The notes below the pieces were generated by a model that was given only the letters and a program-made list of their open reading frames with translations, did no database searches and was not told where the DNA came from. This document shows positions 25,421 to 33,778 of a stretch of DNA of 64,000 bases, in pieces. Within the stretch, counting starts at the first letter, position 1. The number at the start of each line of letters is the position of its first letter. The position numbers were made by a program, and so were the translations under genes. The stretch comes from Aquibacillus albus (lineage in GTDB: Bacteria > Bacillota > Bacilli > Bacillales > Amphibacillaceae). The stretch lies in NCBI RefSeq assembly GCF_016908325.1, contig NZ_JAFBDR010000019.1, positions 19,601 through 83,600 of the forward strand. Reading direction: 5' to 3'.

Positions 25421-27097
25421 TTAGAACAAGCCAATAGCATCTCCGTCTTCACTCACATCCATTTGTAATGCTGCTGGTTCAGCTGGTAATCCAGGCATTG
25501 TCAGAATATCCCCTGTTAGGGCGACGATAAAGCCAGCACCAATGGAGGGACATAATTCCTTAACAGTAATTGTAAATCCAGTTGGTCTACCTAATAACTT
25601 CGGATCATCCGACAACGAATACTGTGTCTTTGCCATACAAACAGGAAGATTGGACCATCCATTAGCATGAAATTCTTCTAGCTGTGCTCGTGCATTCGGT
25701 GTGAAATCTACCTTCTCTGCCCCATAAACCCTTTTGGCAATGGTAGTAATTTTACTTTCAATGGAATCCTCTAATGAGTAAAGTGGACGATATTCACTCT
25801 TCTTATTGTTGATTACGTTTAAAAGTGTATGTCCTAATTCGACTCCACCTTCCCCTCCTTCTTCCCATACGTTTGCAACTGCTACCTCAATCCCTCTATC
25901 CTTACACCATTTTTTTACTACTTCTATTTCTTTGTCTGTGTCTGTAATAAATCGATTAATCGCAACCACATAGGCTAAACCAAATGCTTCAATGGTTTCT
26001 ACATGCTTTGCTAAGTTGTCCATTCCTTCACGTAATGCTTGTCCATTTTCAGATTTCAACTCACTTTTGGATAAGCCCCCATGCATCTTTAATGCACGAA
26101 TCGTCGCTACAATGACAACTGCTTCTGGCTTTATTTCACCTAGTCTGGCCTTGATGTTCAAAAATTTTTCCGCACCAAGATCGGCCCCAAATCCTGCTTC
26201 TGTTACAACAAAATCGCCTAGCTTACTCGCAACTTTGGTCGCCAAAACACTATTACAGCCATGAGCAATGTTGGCAAACGGCCCACCATGAATAATCGCT
26301 GGTGTATTTTCTAAAGTTTGTACAAGGTTTGGTTTAATTGCCTCTTTTAATAATAATGTTAGTGCACCTTCCACACCCAAATCTTTTACTGTTATTGGGA
26401 AACCATTTGATTTGTAGCCGACAACAATTTTGGCAAGCCTACTTTTCAAATCCTGCATACTTGTTGCTAAACAAAATATCGCCATAATTTCGGAGGCAAC
26501 CGTGATATTAAAGCCATCCTCTCTTGGAACACCTTGCTTTACTCCTCCTAAGCCAACAATCACTTGTCTTAAGGCACGATCATTTAAATCTACAACTCGC
26601 TTCCATACGATTCTACGTGTATCTATTTCGCAAGCATTTCCTTGAAAGATATGGTTATCAATAAAAGCAGACAACGCGTTATTTGCTGTCGTGATCGCAT
26701 GAATATCTCCGGTGAAATGAAGGTTGATATCCTCCATCGGCATGACTTGCGAATAACCGCCACCACTCGCTCCACCTTTTAATCCCATCGTCGGACCTAA
26801 GGAAGGTTCCCGTAAAGCAACAACGGCTTTCTTACCAATTTTATTTAATGCTTGTCCTAATCCTACCGTTACCGTTGATTTCCCTTCACCAGCAGGGGTT
26901 GGATTTAAAGATGTGACAAGCACTACCTTTCCATCCGGTTTATCTTTCAATCGATCCAACACATCAAGGGAGATTTTTGCTTTGTATTTGCCATATGGCT
27001 CCCATTCTTCTTCCTTTAATCCTATCGAGGAAGCGATTTCCTCTATTCTTTTTAGATTTGCTTGTTGTGCAATTTCTATATCACTATGTACTTTCAT
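25421..27097 (-). CDS. fhs: formate-tetrahydrofolate ligase
   Basis: 558 aa, full family length. Signatures: the P-loop [60 protein letters not shown] and [20 protein letters not shown]. It makes 10-formyl-THF from formate, ATP and THF in the cytosol, feeding purine and formyl-Met synthesis and possibly using formate. Start ATG behind AGGATG. Monocistronic. Formate-linked genes (fdh-like, fdhD, OFA transporter) are also in this window, but 31 kb away. Confidence 0.95.
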   Translation of the reverse strand: MKVHSDIEIAQQANLKRIEEIASSIGLKEEEWEPYGKYKAKISLDVLDRLKDKPDGKVVLVTSLNPTPAGEGKSTVTVGLGQALNKIGKKAVVALREPSLGPTMGLKGGASGGGYSQVMPMEDINLHFTGDIHAITTANNALSAFIDNHIFQGNACEIDTRRIVWKRVVDLNDRALRQVIVGLGGVKQGVPREDGFNITVASEIMAIFCLATSMQDLKSRLAKIVVGYKSNGFPITVKDLGVEGALTLLLKEAIKPNLVQTLENTPAIIHGGPFANIAHGCNSVLATKVASKLGDFVVTEAGFGADLGAEKFLNIKARLGEIKPEAVVIVATIRALKMHGGLSKSELKSENGQALREGMDNLAKHVETIEAFGLAYVVAINRFITDTDKEIEVVKKWCKDRGIEVAVANVWEEGGEGGVELGHTLLNVINNKKSEYRPLYSLEDSIESKITTIAKRVYGAEKVDFTPNARAQLEEFHANGWSNLPVCMAKTQYSLSDDPKLLGRPTGFTITVKELCPSIGAGFIVALTGDILTMPGLPAEPAALQMDVSEDGDAIGLF

Positions 27098-27196
27098 ATT
27101 TTTTCATCCTATCTCTTTTTTGGAGTAACAAAAAATAGTTTGAATGGTTACTCACTATCTATTTTTCATCAGTATAGCATTTTCTTTCCTCCCATG

Positions 27197-27250
27197 AAAA
27201 AAAAGCTGGTGGAAAAGCACATTTGCTCGTGCATTTCCGTCAGCTTTTTT
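27197..27250 (-). terminator. terminator of the DUF2500 gene
   Basis: AAAAAAGCTG ... CAGCTTTTTT with internal GGAAAagCAC/GTGcaTTTCC pairing; it overlaps the end of the gene at 27249 and has T-runs both ways. Confidence 0.75.
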
Positions 27251-27635
27251 AAGTATCTCGTGAAAATCCAAGATAACGGGTTCCTTGAAAAGTAAGCATA
27301 CCTAAGTCCGCTTCTGCTATCTGGCCATATTCTTGGCCACTCACTTTAAATTCAGATCGGTCACCACTTTCAAATTCAAACGTTACATAATAATCAGTTC
27401 TTGACCCATGGTGTACATGATTACCATGTCCATGCGATCTTCGGCTTACATGCGTACGTTTCGATTTTACTACTGCAGGAACAGTCAGTTGTGGAGATTG
27501 ATTGTTTTGATTCCATTGACCAATCCCTTTTATGACGTTAAATATAATCGTTCCAATAACAACAACAAAAACAATCATAATAATAATTGGTACGATCTGA
27601 AACATAATATCTCCAGGAAAACCTATTCCTCCCAC
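27249..27635 (-). CDS. DUF2500 membrane-anchored protein
   Basis: 128 aa. One membrane helix near the N-terminus (IVPIIIMIVFVVVIGTIIFN) is followed by a small domain: VPAVVKSKRTHVSRRSHGHG, a His-rich patch, then YYVTFEFESGDRSEFKVSGQ and GDLGMLTFQGTRYLGF-like end. This is the DUF2500 family, of unknown function. The start is GTG with GGAGG seven bases upstream. Single gene. Confidence 0.8.
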   Translation of the reverse strand: MGGIGFPGDIMFQIVPIIIMIVFVVVIGTIIFNVIKGIGQWNQNNQSPQLTVPAVVKSKRTHVSRRSHGHGNHVHHGSRTDYYVTFEFESGDRSEFKVSGQEYGQIAEADLGMLTFQGTRYLGFSRDT

Positions 27636-27835
27636 TCCAATTCCTCCTAGAAGTATTGATTATAGTAACTAATTTTAACACATTTATTGCTTACGCTATC
27701 TAAAATTTGTAATTATTGATTTTATTTGGTAATATTTCTAAGGCTTTTTTCTTTCCATACATAATCTAAGTCAAAATAAAGACAATAAGGAAAAGCTATG
27801 TAAGAGTGACAACGAATAAAAGGAGAGAATAATTA

Positions 27836-29350
27836 ATGAAACAAGGATCAACAGTATATTACGTTTCACTTGTCATCTTATCTCTACTTGTCTTGTTCGG
27901 AATTATTTTTCCAGACTCACTAGAGGAATTAACAGGTAATGTGCAAGCTTTTTTTTCTGCATCGTTTGGATGGTATTATTTAATACTCGTTACCGTTTTT
28001 GTCATTGTCTGTTTATATTTTTTAATTACTCCTGTTGGAAGAATTAAATTAGGCAAGCAGGATGATAAGCCTGAATTTTCTAGACCGACTTGGTTAGCCA
28101 TGCTATTTAGTGCAGGAATGGGGATCGGTTTGGTATTCTATGGAACGGCTGAGCCGATTAGTCATTATGCTATAAGTTCACCTACTGGAGAAACAGGAAC
28201 AGACCAAGCCATTCGAGATGCACTGCGCTTTACATTTTTTCACTGGGGAATACACGCCTGGGCAATATATGGCATCGTTGCAATGGTTATTGCTTACTTT
28301 AACTTCCGTCATAAAGAGCCAGGTTTAATTAGTACAACACTAAGACCGATTTTAGGAAACAGTGTTGATGGTGGAACTGGGAAATTGATTGATATTTTAG
28401 CAGTACTAGCAACAGTGATGGGGGTGGCAACAACACTAGGCTTTGGAGCCGTTCAAATTAATGGTGGGTTGTCCTTCTTATTTAATATCCCAATATCGAT
28501 TGTATCTCAGTTCATTATCATCGCAATCGTTACTGTCCTTTTCTTATTTTCGGCTTGGACAGGATTAAGTAAAGGAATTAAAATCTTGAGTAATGTCAAT
28601 ATGGTGCTTGCAGCCATATTATTCTTAACTGTACTTGTCTTTGGTCCAACCCTATTTATTTTAAATATTTTCACAGACACAGTTGGAACTTATCTGCAGA
28701 ACTTACCAAGAATGAGCTTTCGAATCTCACCATTAGATGAAGAAAATAGAGCATGGATAAACGGCTGGACAATCTTTTACTGGGCATGGTGGATTGCCTG
28801 GTCACCATTTGTTGGCGTGTTTATTGCACGTGTCTCTAGGGGAAGAACGATTCGTGAATTTGTGTTCTATGTCTTATTAGCGCCATCGATTATAGGTTTT
28901 CTATGGTTTGCAACCTTTGGAGGAACAGCGATTCAATTAGAACACGATAACATCGCCCAAATCTCTGCGCTTGCAACAGAGGAGTCGTTATTTGGAATGT
29001 TATCTAATTACCCTTTAGGATTCTTTGCTTCGATTGTAGCCATGGTTTTAATTGGCACATTTTTCATTACTTCTGCGGATTCAGGAACCTATGTATTAGG
29101 AATGATGACAACAAATGGTTCGCATTCACCTGGAGCAAAAATCAAAATAACCTGGGGTATTATGTTAGCTGCTATCGCACTTGTCTTACTCTATTCCGGA
29201 GGTCTTCAAGCACTTCAAAATCTCATGATAGCGGCTGCACTTCCATTCTCTGTGATTATGGCTTTAATGACGGCTAGCTTAATTAAAGCACTTAATAATG
29301 AAGCAAAGGAACTAGGAATAGGTCGTATACCAAAACGCAAAAAAACGTAA
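27836..29350 (+). CDS. BCCT-family osmolyte transporter (glycine betaine/ectoine type)
   Basis: 504 aa with about twelve membrane helices. The family motifs are LFSAGMGIGLVFYGTAEPIS (the GMGIG loop typical of Na+-coupled betaine carriers) and WTIFYWAWWIAWSPFVGVFI ARVSRGRTIREF (aromatic substrate box). It would import glycine betaine or related compatible solutes, possibly ectoine, across the membrane. Short cytoplasmic tails suggest limited osmosensing. AAAGGAGAGAA lies upstream. Single gene with a strong terminator; it is 18 kb from the ectoine genes, so an ectoine link is only a possibility. Confidence 0.9.
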   Translation: MKQGSTVYYVSLVILSLLVLFGIIFPDSLEELTGNVQAFFSASFGWYYLILVTVFVIVCLYFLITPVGRIKLGKQDDKPEFSRPTWLAMLFSAGMGIGLVFYGTAEPISHYAISSPTGETGTDQAIRDALRFTFFHWGIHAWAIYGIVAMVIAYFNFRHKEPGLISTTLRPILGNSVDGGTGKLIDILAVLATVMGVATTLGFGAVQINGGLSFLFNIPISIVSQFIIIAIVTVLFLFSAWTGLSKGIKILSNVNMVLAAILFLTVLVFGPTLFILNIFTDTVGTYLQNLPRMSFRISPLDEENRAWINGWTIFYWAWWIAWSPFVGVFIARVSRGRTIREFVFYVLLAPSIIGFLWFATFGGTAIQLEHDNIAQISALATEESLFGMLSNYPLGFFASIVAMVLIGTFFITSADSGTYVLGMMTTNGSHSPGAKIKITWGIMLAAIALVLLYSGGLQALQNLMIAAALPFSVIMALMTASLIKALNNEAKELGIGRIPKRKKT

Positions 29351-29376
29351 GAAAATGTAAATGTAAACAGTGAAAA

Positions 29377-29417
29377 AGGGGGTCAGACCCCTAAAGGGTC
29401 TGACCCCCCTGTTTTTT
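29377..29417. terminator. bidirectional terminator containing the GGGGTCAGACCCC palindrome
   Basis: AGGGGGTCAGACCC-ctaaa-GGGTCTGACCCCCT, a perfect 14-bp stem followed by GTTTTTTT; it separates the BCCT gene and alaT, which converge here. Each arm itself contains the dispersed GGGTCAGACCC palindrome. Confidence 0.85.
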
Positions 29418-30586
29418 TATATGTTATTGATAAATCTATTTATTCGTTTCATCGACTCATCTAGCTGTTTTAAGGAAGTAGCGTATGAGCAACGAATATA
29501 GCCTTCACCACTGGAGCCAAACACATTTCCGGGAACGACAGCAACCTTTTCCTCATGTAACAGTTTCTCTGCAAAGGTCTCTGATGTCAGTCCTGTTTTC
29601 TTAATGGATGGAAAGACGTAAAACGCTCCTCCAGGCATATGGCAATCAAGGCCCATCTCTTTCAACGCTTTGACGACGAAATTCCTTCGCTGCTGATAGC
29701 TTCGTTTCATCTTTTGCACACTGCTCTCACCATTTCTCAAAGCCTCTAAAGCCCCATGCTGAGCCATTGTTGGTGCGCACATCATTGTATATTGATGAAT
29801 TTTTGTCATTGCTTCAATGATGGAAACTGGTCCAGCCGCATAACCTAATCGCCAACCAGTCATGGCAAATGCCTTGGAAAATCCGGAAATTAAAATGGTT
29901 CGTTCCTCCATTTCAACGATGGAAGCAAAGCTTGTAAACGATTCATCATACGTTAATTCAGCATATATTTCATCAGAAATTACGATTAAATCATGTTTTT
30001 CTACAACAGCTGCAATTTTACCCAATTCTTCATTATTCAGTACGGTACCCGTCGGATTATTCGGACTACAAAGGATGATAGCTTTGGTATTAGGGGTAAT
30101 TGCTTTTTCTAATTGCTCTGCTTGAACTTTAAATTCCTTTTCTGCATCAGCATGAACAGTAATTGGATTTCCACCGGCTAAAGTAACTGCTGGTGCGTAA
30201 GATACAAAGCCAGGCTCAACAACAATAACCTCTTCACCTGGATTTAAAATTGCCCTTAAAGCTAAGTCAATTGCCTGACTAGCACCAACTGTAACGATTA
30301 ATTGATTTTCTGGGTTATAATCAAGGCTATAATGCTTATTTAAAAAATGACTAATTTCCTTCCGAAGCTCTAATAAGCCCGAATTTGCTGTATATGCAGT
30401 ATATCCCTGCTCAAGCGAATGGTAGCTTGCTTCAATCACGTTCCACGGTGTAACAAAATCTGGCTCCCCAACCCCCAACGATATGACATTATCCATCTTT
30501 GAAGCCAAATCAAAAAAACGTCGGATTCCCGAAGGTTTTAAGCTCTCAACCGTTTTTGAAAGATAGGAAGTTCCTTGTATTGTCAT
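29417..30586 (-). CDS. alaT: alanine transaminase AlaT (class I aminotransferase)
   Basis: 389 aa, fold-type I. It has SLKPSGIRRFFDLASKMDNV, ISLGVGEPDFVTPWNV, LCSPNNPTGTVLNNEEL, VISDEIYAELTYDESF and the PLP-lysine motif SGFSKAFAMTGWRLGYAAGP. It matches the AlaT/YugH group of bacilli. Its start overlaps the 3' end of an Lrp-type regulator gene by four bases, exactly the alaR-alaT arrangement of Bacillus subtilis, which makes alanine transamination (alanine/2-oxoglutarate) the likely reaction. Confidence 0.85.
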   Translation of the reverse strand: MTIQGTSYLSKTVESLKPSGIRRFFDLASKMDNVISLGVGEPDFVTPWNVIEASYHSLEQGYTAYTANSGLLELRKEISHFLNKHYSLDYNPENQLIVTVGASQAIDLALRAILNPGEEVIVVEPGFVSYAPAVTLAGGNPITVHADAEKEFKVQAEQLEKAITPNTKAIILCSPNNPTGTVLNNEELGKIAAVVEKHDLIVISDEIYAELTYDESFTSFASIVEMEERTILISGFSKAFAMTGWRLGYAAGPVSIIEAMTKIHQYTMMCAPTMAQHGALEALRNGESSVQKMKRSYQQRRNFVVKALKEMGLDCHMPGGAFYVFPSIKKTGLTSETFAEKLLHEEKVAVVPGNVFGSSGEGYIRCSYATSLKQLDESMKRINRFINNI

Positions 30587-31077
30587 GGTGTCACCATAAT
30601 TCTTTTGTCATCTTCACCGTCATCAAAAATGACACCATCATGCTTATATTTCTTGAGAACAAAATGAGTCGTTGTAGAGATAACTGTATCAAGGGTTGAT
30701 AATTTCTCGGAGACAAAACGGCTGATTTCCATCATGGTTTTTCCTTCTACTGAAACAGATAAATCATAAGCACCTGACATTAAGTAAACAGCTTTAACTT
30801 CTGGAAAGCGATAAATTCGCTCAGCTACCTTATCAAAGCCAACACCTCTTGCAGGTGTAACCTTCACATCAATCATGGCCGTAACTTCTTCAGATTCCAA
30901 AACCTTCGACCAATTAATAATGGTTGAATAACCTAATATGGCATTATCGTTCTCTAATTTTTCTATCATTTTTTTCGTTTCTTCGACGCTTACATCAATC
31001 ATCTTCGCTATACTTTCAATATTTATCCTTGCATTTTCCTCCAATAATTCTAGAAGCTCTATTTCTTTCTGTTTCAA
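30583..31077 (-). CDS. alaR: AlaR-type Lrp/AsnC-family regulator
   Basis: 164 aa. An N-terminal helix-turn-helix (LLELLEENARINIESIAKMI, DVSVEETKKMIEKLENDN) is followed by the RAM/AsnC ligand-binding domain (TAMIDVKVTPARGVGFDKVA, VYLMSGAYDLSVSVEGKTM). It is translationally coupled to alaT, which it presumably controls in response to alanine. Start TTG behind TAGGTGATTCAGC. Confidence 0.83.
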   Translation of the reverse strand: MKQKEIELLELLEENARINIESIAKMIDVSVEETKKMIEKLENDNAILGYSTIINWSKVLESEEVTAMIDVKVTPARGVGFDKVAERIYRFPEVKAVYLMSGAYDLSVSVEGKTMMEISRFVSEKLSTLDTVISTTTHFVLKKYKHDGVIFDDGEDDKRIMVTP

Positions 31078-31261
31078 GCTGAATCACCTACTTTTCTGCT
31101 AATTAAAAATCTGACAATTTTTATCTAATGTTACTACAAACAAACCGCAATTTAAAGTATATCCTCAATCAGTTTGAACACGCACTTATTGGAATAAATC
31201 TTTTCCCAAATTTTTTGAACATACATATTATATTGTTAAAAAGTAAACGGGAGTAATGAAA

Positions 31262-31966
31262 ATGACATTAAATTATACGAACCTATTAGCAAAATTAGGT
31301 GTTGGTGGTGCACACCCTGGAAGTATGGCGGTAACAAAAAAAATAGCAGAGAAGCTTCCTATTGATTCATTCACAAAAATTTTGGACGCTGGCTGTGGAA
31401 CCGGTAAAACCGTTGAATACCTAGCAGAAAAATTTGATTGTGAAACTGTCGGTTTAGATATTGATACAGAGATGACAAATCAGGCCATACAACGGATTGA
31501 AACAAAACCAATCAAGGCTACTATTGTTCAAGGAAGCACAGAACAACTGCCCTTCGAATCGGATTCCTTTGACATTATTCTATCCGAATCAGTTACATCC
31601 TTTACGAATATATCTAAATCATTAGCAGAATATGCAAGGGTCTTACACCCCAATGGCAGATTAGTTTTATTAGAAATGACCAATACTGGCTGGTTAGATA
31701 AGAGTGAAATCCAAGAATTAAAAGATTTTTATCAAGTTACAGATGTTCCTACTAAAGACGAGTGGATTCATTTAATTGAAAAGAATGGGTTTTCCCTAAT
31801 GGAAAAAGAAACAGTCGACCCTTATTTAGGTAGCAACTATGAGCTAAACCACCCTGCTAAAATGAATGAAACAATGCTTCAGTTAATGGCTAAGCACCAT
31901 TATTTAAGTGAGAAATATGCTGATCGATTAGGTTCTTATCTTTATTATTGTCAACGGAAGGAATGA
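31262..31966 (+). CDS. class I SAM-dependent methyltransferase
   Basis: About 234 aa. Motif I ILDAGCGTGKTVEYLAEKF, motif II TVGLDIDTEM, motif post-I GSTEQLPFESDSFDIILSES and GRLVLLEMTNTGWLD are visible (Methyltransf_11). The substrate is unknown. ATG 31262 has GGGAG eight bases upstream; ATG 31256 is too close to that site. Its stop nearly overlaps the next gene, a putative Zn protease, so the two form an operon. Confidence 0.82.
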   Translation: MTLNYTNLLAKLGVGGAHPGSMAVTKKIAEKLPIDSFTKILDAGCGTGKTVEYLAEKFDCETVGLDIDTEMTNQAIQRIETKPIKATIVQGSTEQLPFESDSFDIILSESVTSFTNISKSLAEYARVLHPNGRLVLLEMTNTGWLDKSEIQELKDFYQVTDVPTKDEWIHLIEKNGFSLMEKETVDPYLGSNYELNHPAKMNETMLQLMAKHHYLSEKYADRLGSYLYYCQRKE

Positions 31967-31971
31967 TATTT

Positions 31972-32790
31972 GTGACAATTATACCTACAGATCAATGGTT
32001 AACCGTTTATGAAAAAAACAAAAAAAGAAATCACAAACGGAATCTTCAAGTTCAAAAAGAAGCATTGTGTCAGAAGTTATTGGATTATTTTCCAACTGCT
32101 AATATAGATGATTTACATGCTCATTTATTAAGCCACGGATTGTTTTTACCAGATCCATCAGATAAACAGGTAATTAGAAAAATGATCAAAAGGAACGTGT
32201 GGAAACAGGCAGAGAAAGGATTGTCGACCTTAAAAAAAGCGTGGAAAGGTCCAGATGTTCCTGTCTTTATTTTTCCTTCTAATTTTACAAGTCGTGTACT
32301 CCAAAGGGAATTCAACGGATTATCTGGTCTGAGCTTTCGCGATAAAATGTTTTTGTTTATAACAGATAAAACGACTACAAAGGAATTACTTGCTTTGATT
32401 ACGCATGAGTATAACCATGTTTGTCGTCTTCATTTCATAGACAAAACAGAAGAGGAGCTATGCTTATTAGACTCCCTAATCCTAGAGGGATTGGCTGAAA
32501 ATGCAGTTCGCAGCTTATTAGGTGATAAATATATAGCAAATTGGACCAAATTATACTCTGACGAAGAGGTAAAAAAGCACTGGAAAAAATGGATCAAACC
32601 GAATATTGATATGAAAAAAACAGATCGGCGCCATGATATATTGTTATATGGAAAAGGAAATATTCCGAAGTCGTTAGGGTACAATACCGGCTATCATCTC
32701 GTGTACTCATTTCTTCAAAATAGCAATAAATCAATTTTTGAAAGCTTACGATTATCCTCTGATGAGATCTTTCATAATTCTTCCTATTAA
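31972..32790 (+). CDS. DUF2268-family putative zinc protease
   Basis: About 272 aa. A gluzincin-type HExxH motif is seen in LALITHEYNHVCRLHF, with a second conserved region LDSLILEGLAENAVRSLLGD carrying the likely Glu ligand. This matches DUF2268 (predicted Zn-dependent protease). No signal peptide. Start GTG 31972, eight bases after GGAAGGA; an ATG at 31963 overlaps the methyltransferase stop. The biological role is unknown. Confidence 0.78.
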   Translation: MTIIPTDQWLTVYEKNKKRNHKRNLQVQKEALCQKLLDYFPTANIDDLHAHLLSHGLFLPDPSDKQVIRKMIKRNVWKQAEKGLSTLKKAWKGPDVPVFIFPSNFTSRVLQREFNGLSGLSFRDKMFLFITDKTTTKELLALITHEYNHVCRLHFIDKTEEELCLLDSLILEGLAENAVRSLLGDKYIANWTKLYSDEEVKKHWKKWIKPNIDMKKTDRRHDILLYGKGNIPKSLGYNTGYHLVYSFLQNSNKSIFESLRLSSDEIFHNSSY

Positions 32791-32795
32791 TGCGT

Positions 32796-32824
32796 TGTTC
32801 AAAAAGTTGGCGACTTTTTGAACA
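32796..32824. repeat. short hairpin with termini of the TGTTCAAAAAGT repeat
   Basis: TGTTCAAAAAGT-tggcg-ACTTTTTGAACA, a perfect 12-bp stem after the protease gene, with no T-run. Its arms equal the ends of the 210-bp element at 49.85 kb, so it looks like a minimal copy. Confidence 0.7.
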
Positions 32825-32946
32825 TCAACTATTAATAAATGTGCGATAACCATCGGTCAACTAACCTCTACATTTCGTCCACTCCTTTCATAACCTATTA
32901 TAAGTGTTGGAGAGCACTAATCGGAAGTATGAAAGGAGCACTTTGT

Positions 32947-33201
32947 ATGTCAAACTATTTTAACATGTGTCAAAAGAACGTTGGAAAACCAGTTAAGATA
33001 ACAACAAAGGATGGCAGAGTCCATCGTGGTATTATTCAACGAGTAAACCATTCTCATGTATTCTTACAACCAACCCCTCGAGGACTAGGCGGCTATGGAT
33101 TTGGCTACTGGGGACCGTATGGATACGGACCTGGTTTTGGTGTTGGGGTTGCATTTGGAGCAATTGCTACTTTAGCTTTCCTTCCATTCTTCTTCTGGTA
33201 A
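32947..33201 (+). CDS. small protein with Sm-like N-terminus and Gly-rich hydrophobic tail
   Basis: 84 aa. The first half (NVGKPVKITTKDGRVHRGII QRVNHSHVFLQP) resembles an Sm/KOW-like beta-barrel strand pattern seen in small Bacillaceae proteins. The second half is Gly/Tyr/Phe-rich (GGYGFGYWGPYGYGPGFG) and ends in a hydrophobic segment VAFGAIATLAFLPFFFW. The start ATG 32947 has AAAGGAG nine bases upstream. Possibly a spore or envelope protein; function unknown. Confidence 0.65.
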   Translation: MSNYFNMCQKNVGKPVKITTKDGRVHRGIIQRVNHSHVFLQPTPRGLGGYGFGYWGPYGYGPGFGVGVAFGAIATLAFLPFFFW

Positions 33202-33224
33202 ACACTATTTCCTACTACCAATTT

Positions 33225-33260
33225 AAGAGAGGATGCTCTATCTATAGGGCATCCTCTCTT
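33225..33260 (+). terminator. terminator of the Gly-rich small protein gene
   Basis: AAGAGAGGATGC-tctatctatagg-GCATCCTCTCTT followed by ATTGTATTTTTTT. Confidence 0.8.
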
Positions 33261-33307
33261 ATTGTATTTTTTTGAACTTAGTGAAAAAGACAGCACCAAT
33301 GAAAGCA

Positions 33308-33664
33308 TTATTGAAGCAATGATTTATCTATATATCCATCGTGTTTCTTAAGAATTTCTATAGCCGCATCTACATCTTCATCTTCTACATCAAATTCTAA
33401 TAAGTGTTTTCGCCTATCTTCAGCATCGTCTCCTATGTCATCCAAGTCGAGTTGACCATAAGCTGCAGCAAAAAAACCATTATTTGTTACGGCGGCACCA
33501 CCAGAACCAGTATTAACAGCAGCAATTGGTACTATCATTTCAGGTTCAGCATCCTCTGGCATTTCATCAACTACCACATTATTGACATGTAAACGATGCA
33601 AATCTGCGTGTACCGCTTCTGCATCATTTTCGTTTTTAAAATAGGCTAGGATATGTGTAGCCAT
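33308..33664 (-). CDS. hypothetical acidic 118-aa protein
   Basis: The first residues THILAYFKNENDAEAVHADL form a ferredoxin-like beta-alpha start. A Gly/Ala-rich middle (VPIAAVNTGSGGAAVTNNGF) and a very acidic end (EFDVEDEDVDAAIEILKKHD) follow. AAAGGGGTG lies upstream of the ATG. It resembles small general-stress proteins of bacilli in layout, but I do not recognise a family with confidence. Single gene. Confidence 0.6.
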   Translation of the reverse strand: MATHILAYFKNENDAEAVHADLHRLHVNNVVVDEMPEDAEPEMIVPIAAVNTGSGGAAVTNNGFFAAAYGQLDLDDIGDDAEDRRKHLLEFDVEDEDVDAAIEILKKHDGYIDKSLLQ

Positions 33665-33778
33665 GGATACACCCCTTTCCGTTATTTATGCTTGCTTACT
33701 AATAAATTACCCATTATTCCTTATCTTAAACAAGCATCCTATTCTCGAAAAACAAAGTGATTTTCAGAAGTGCCTTTT

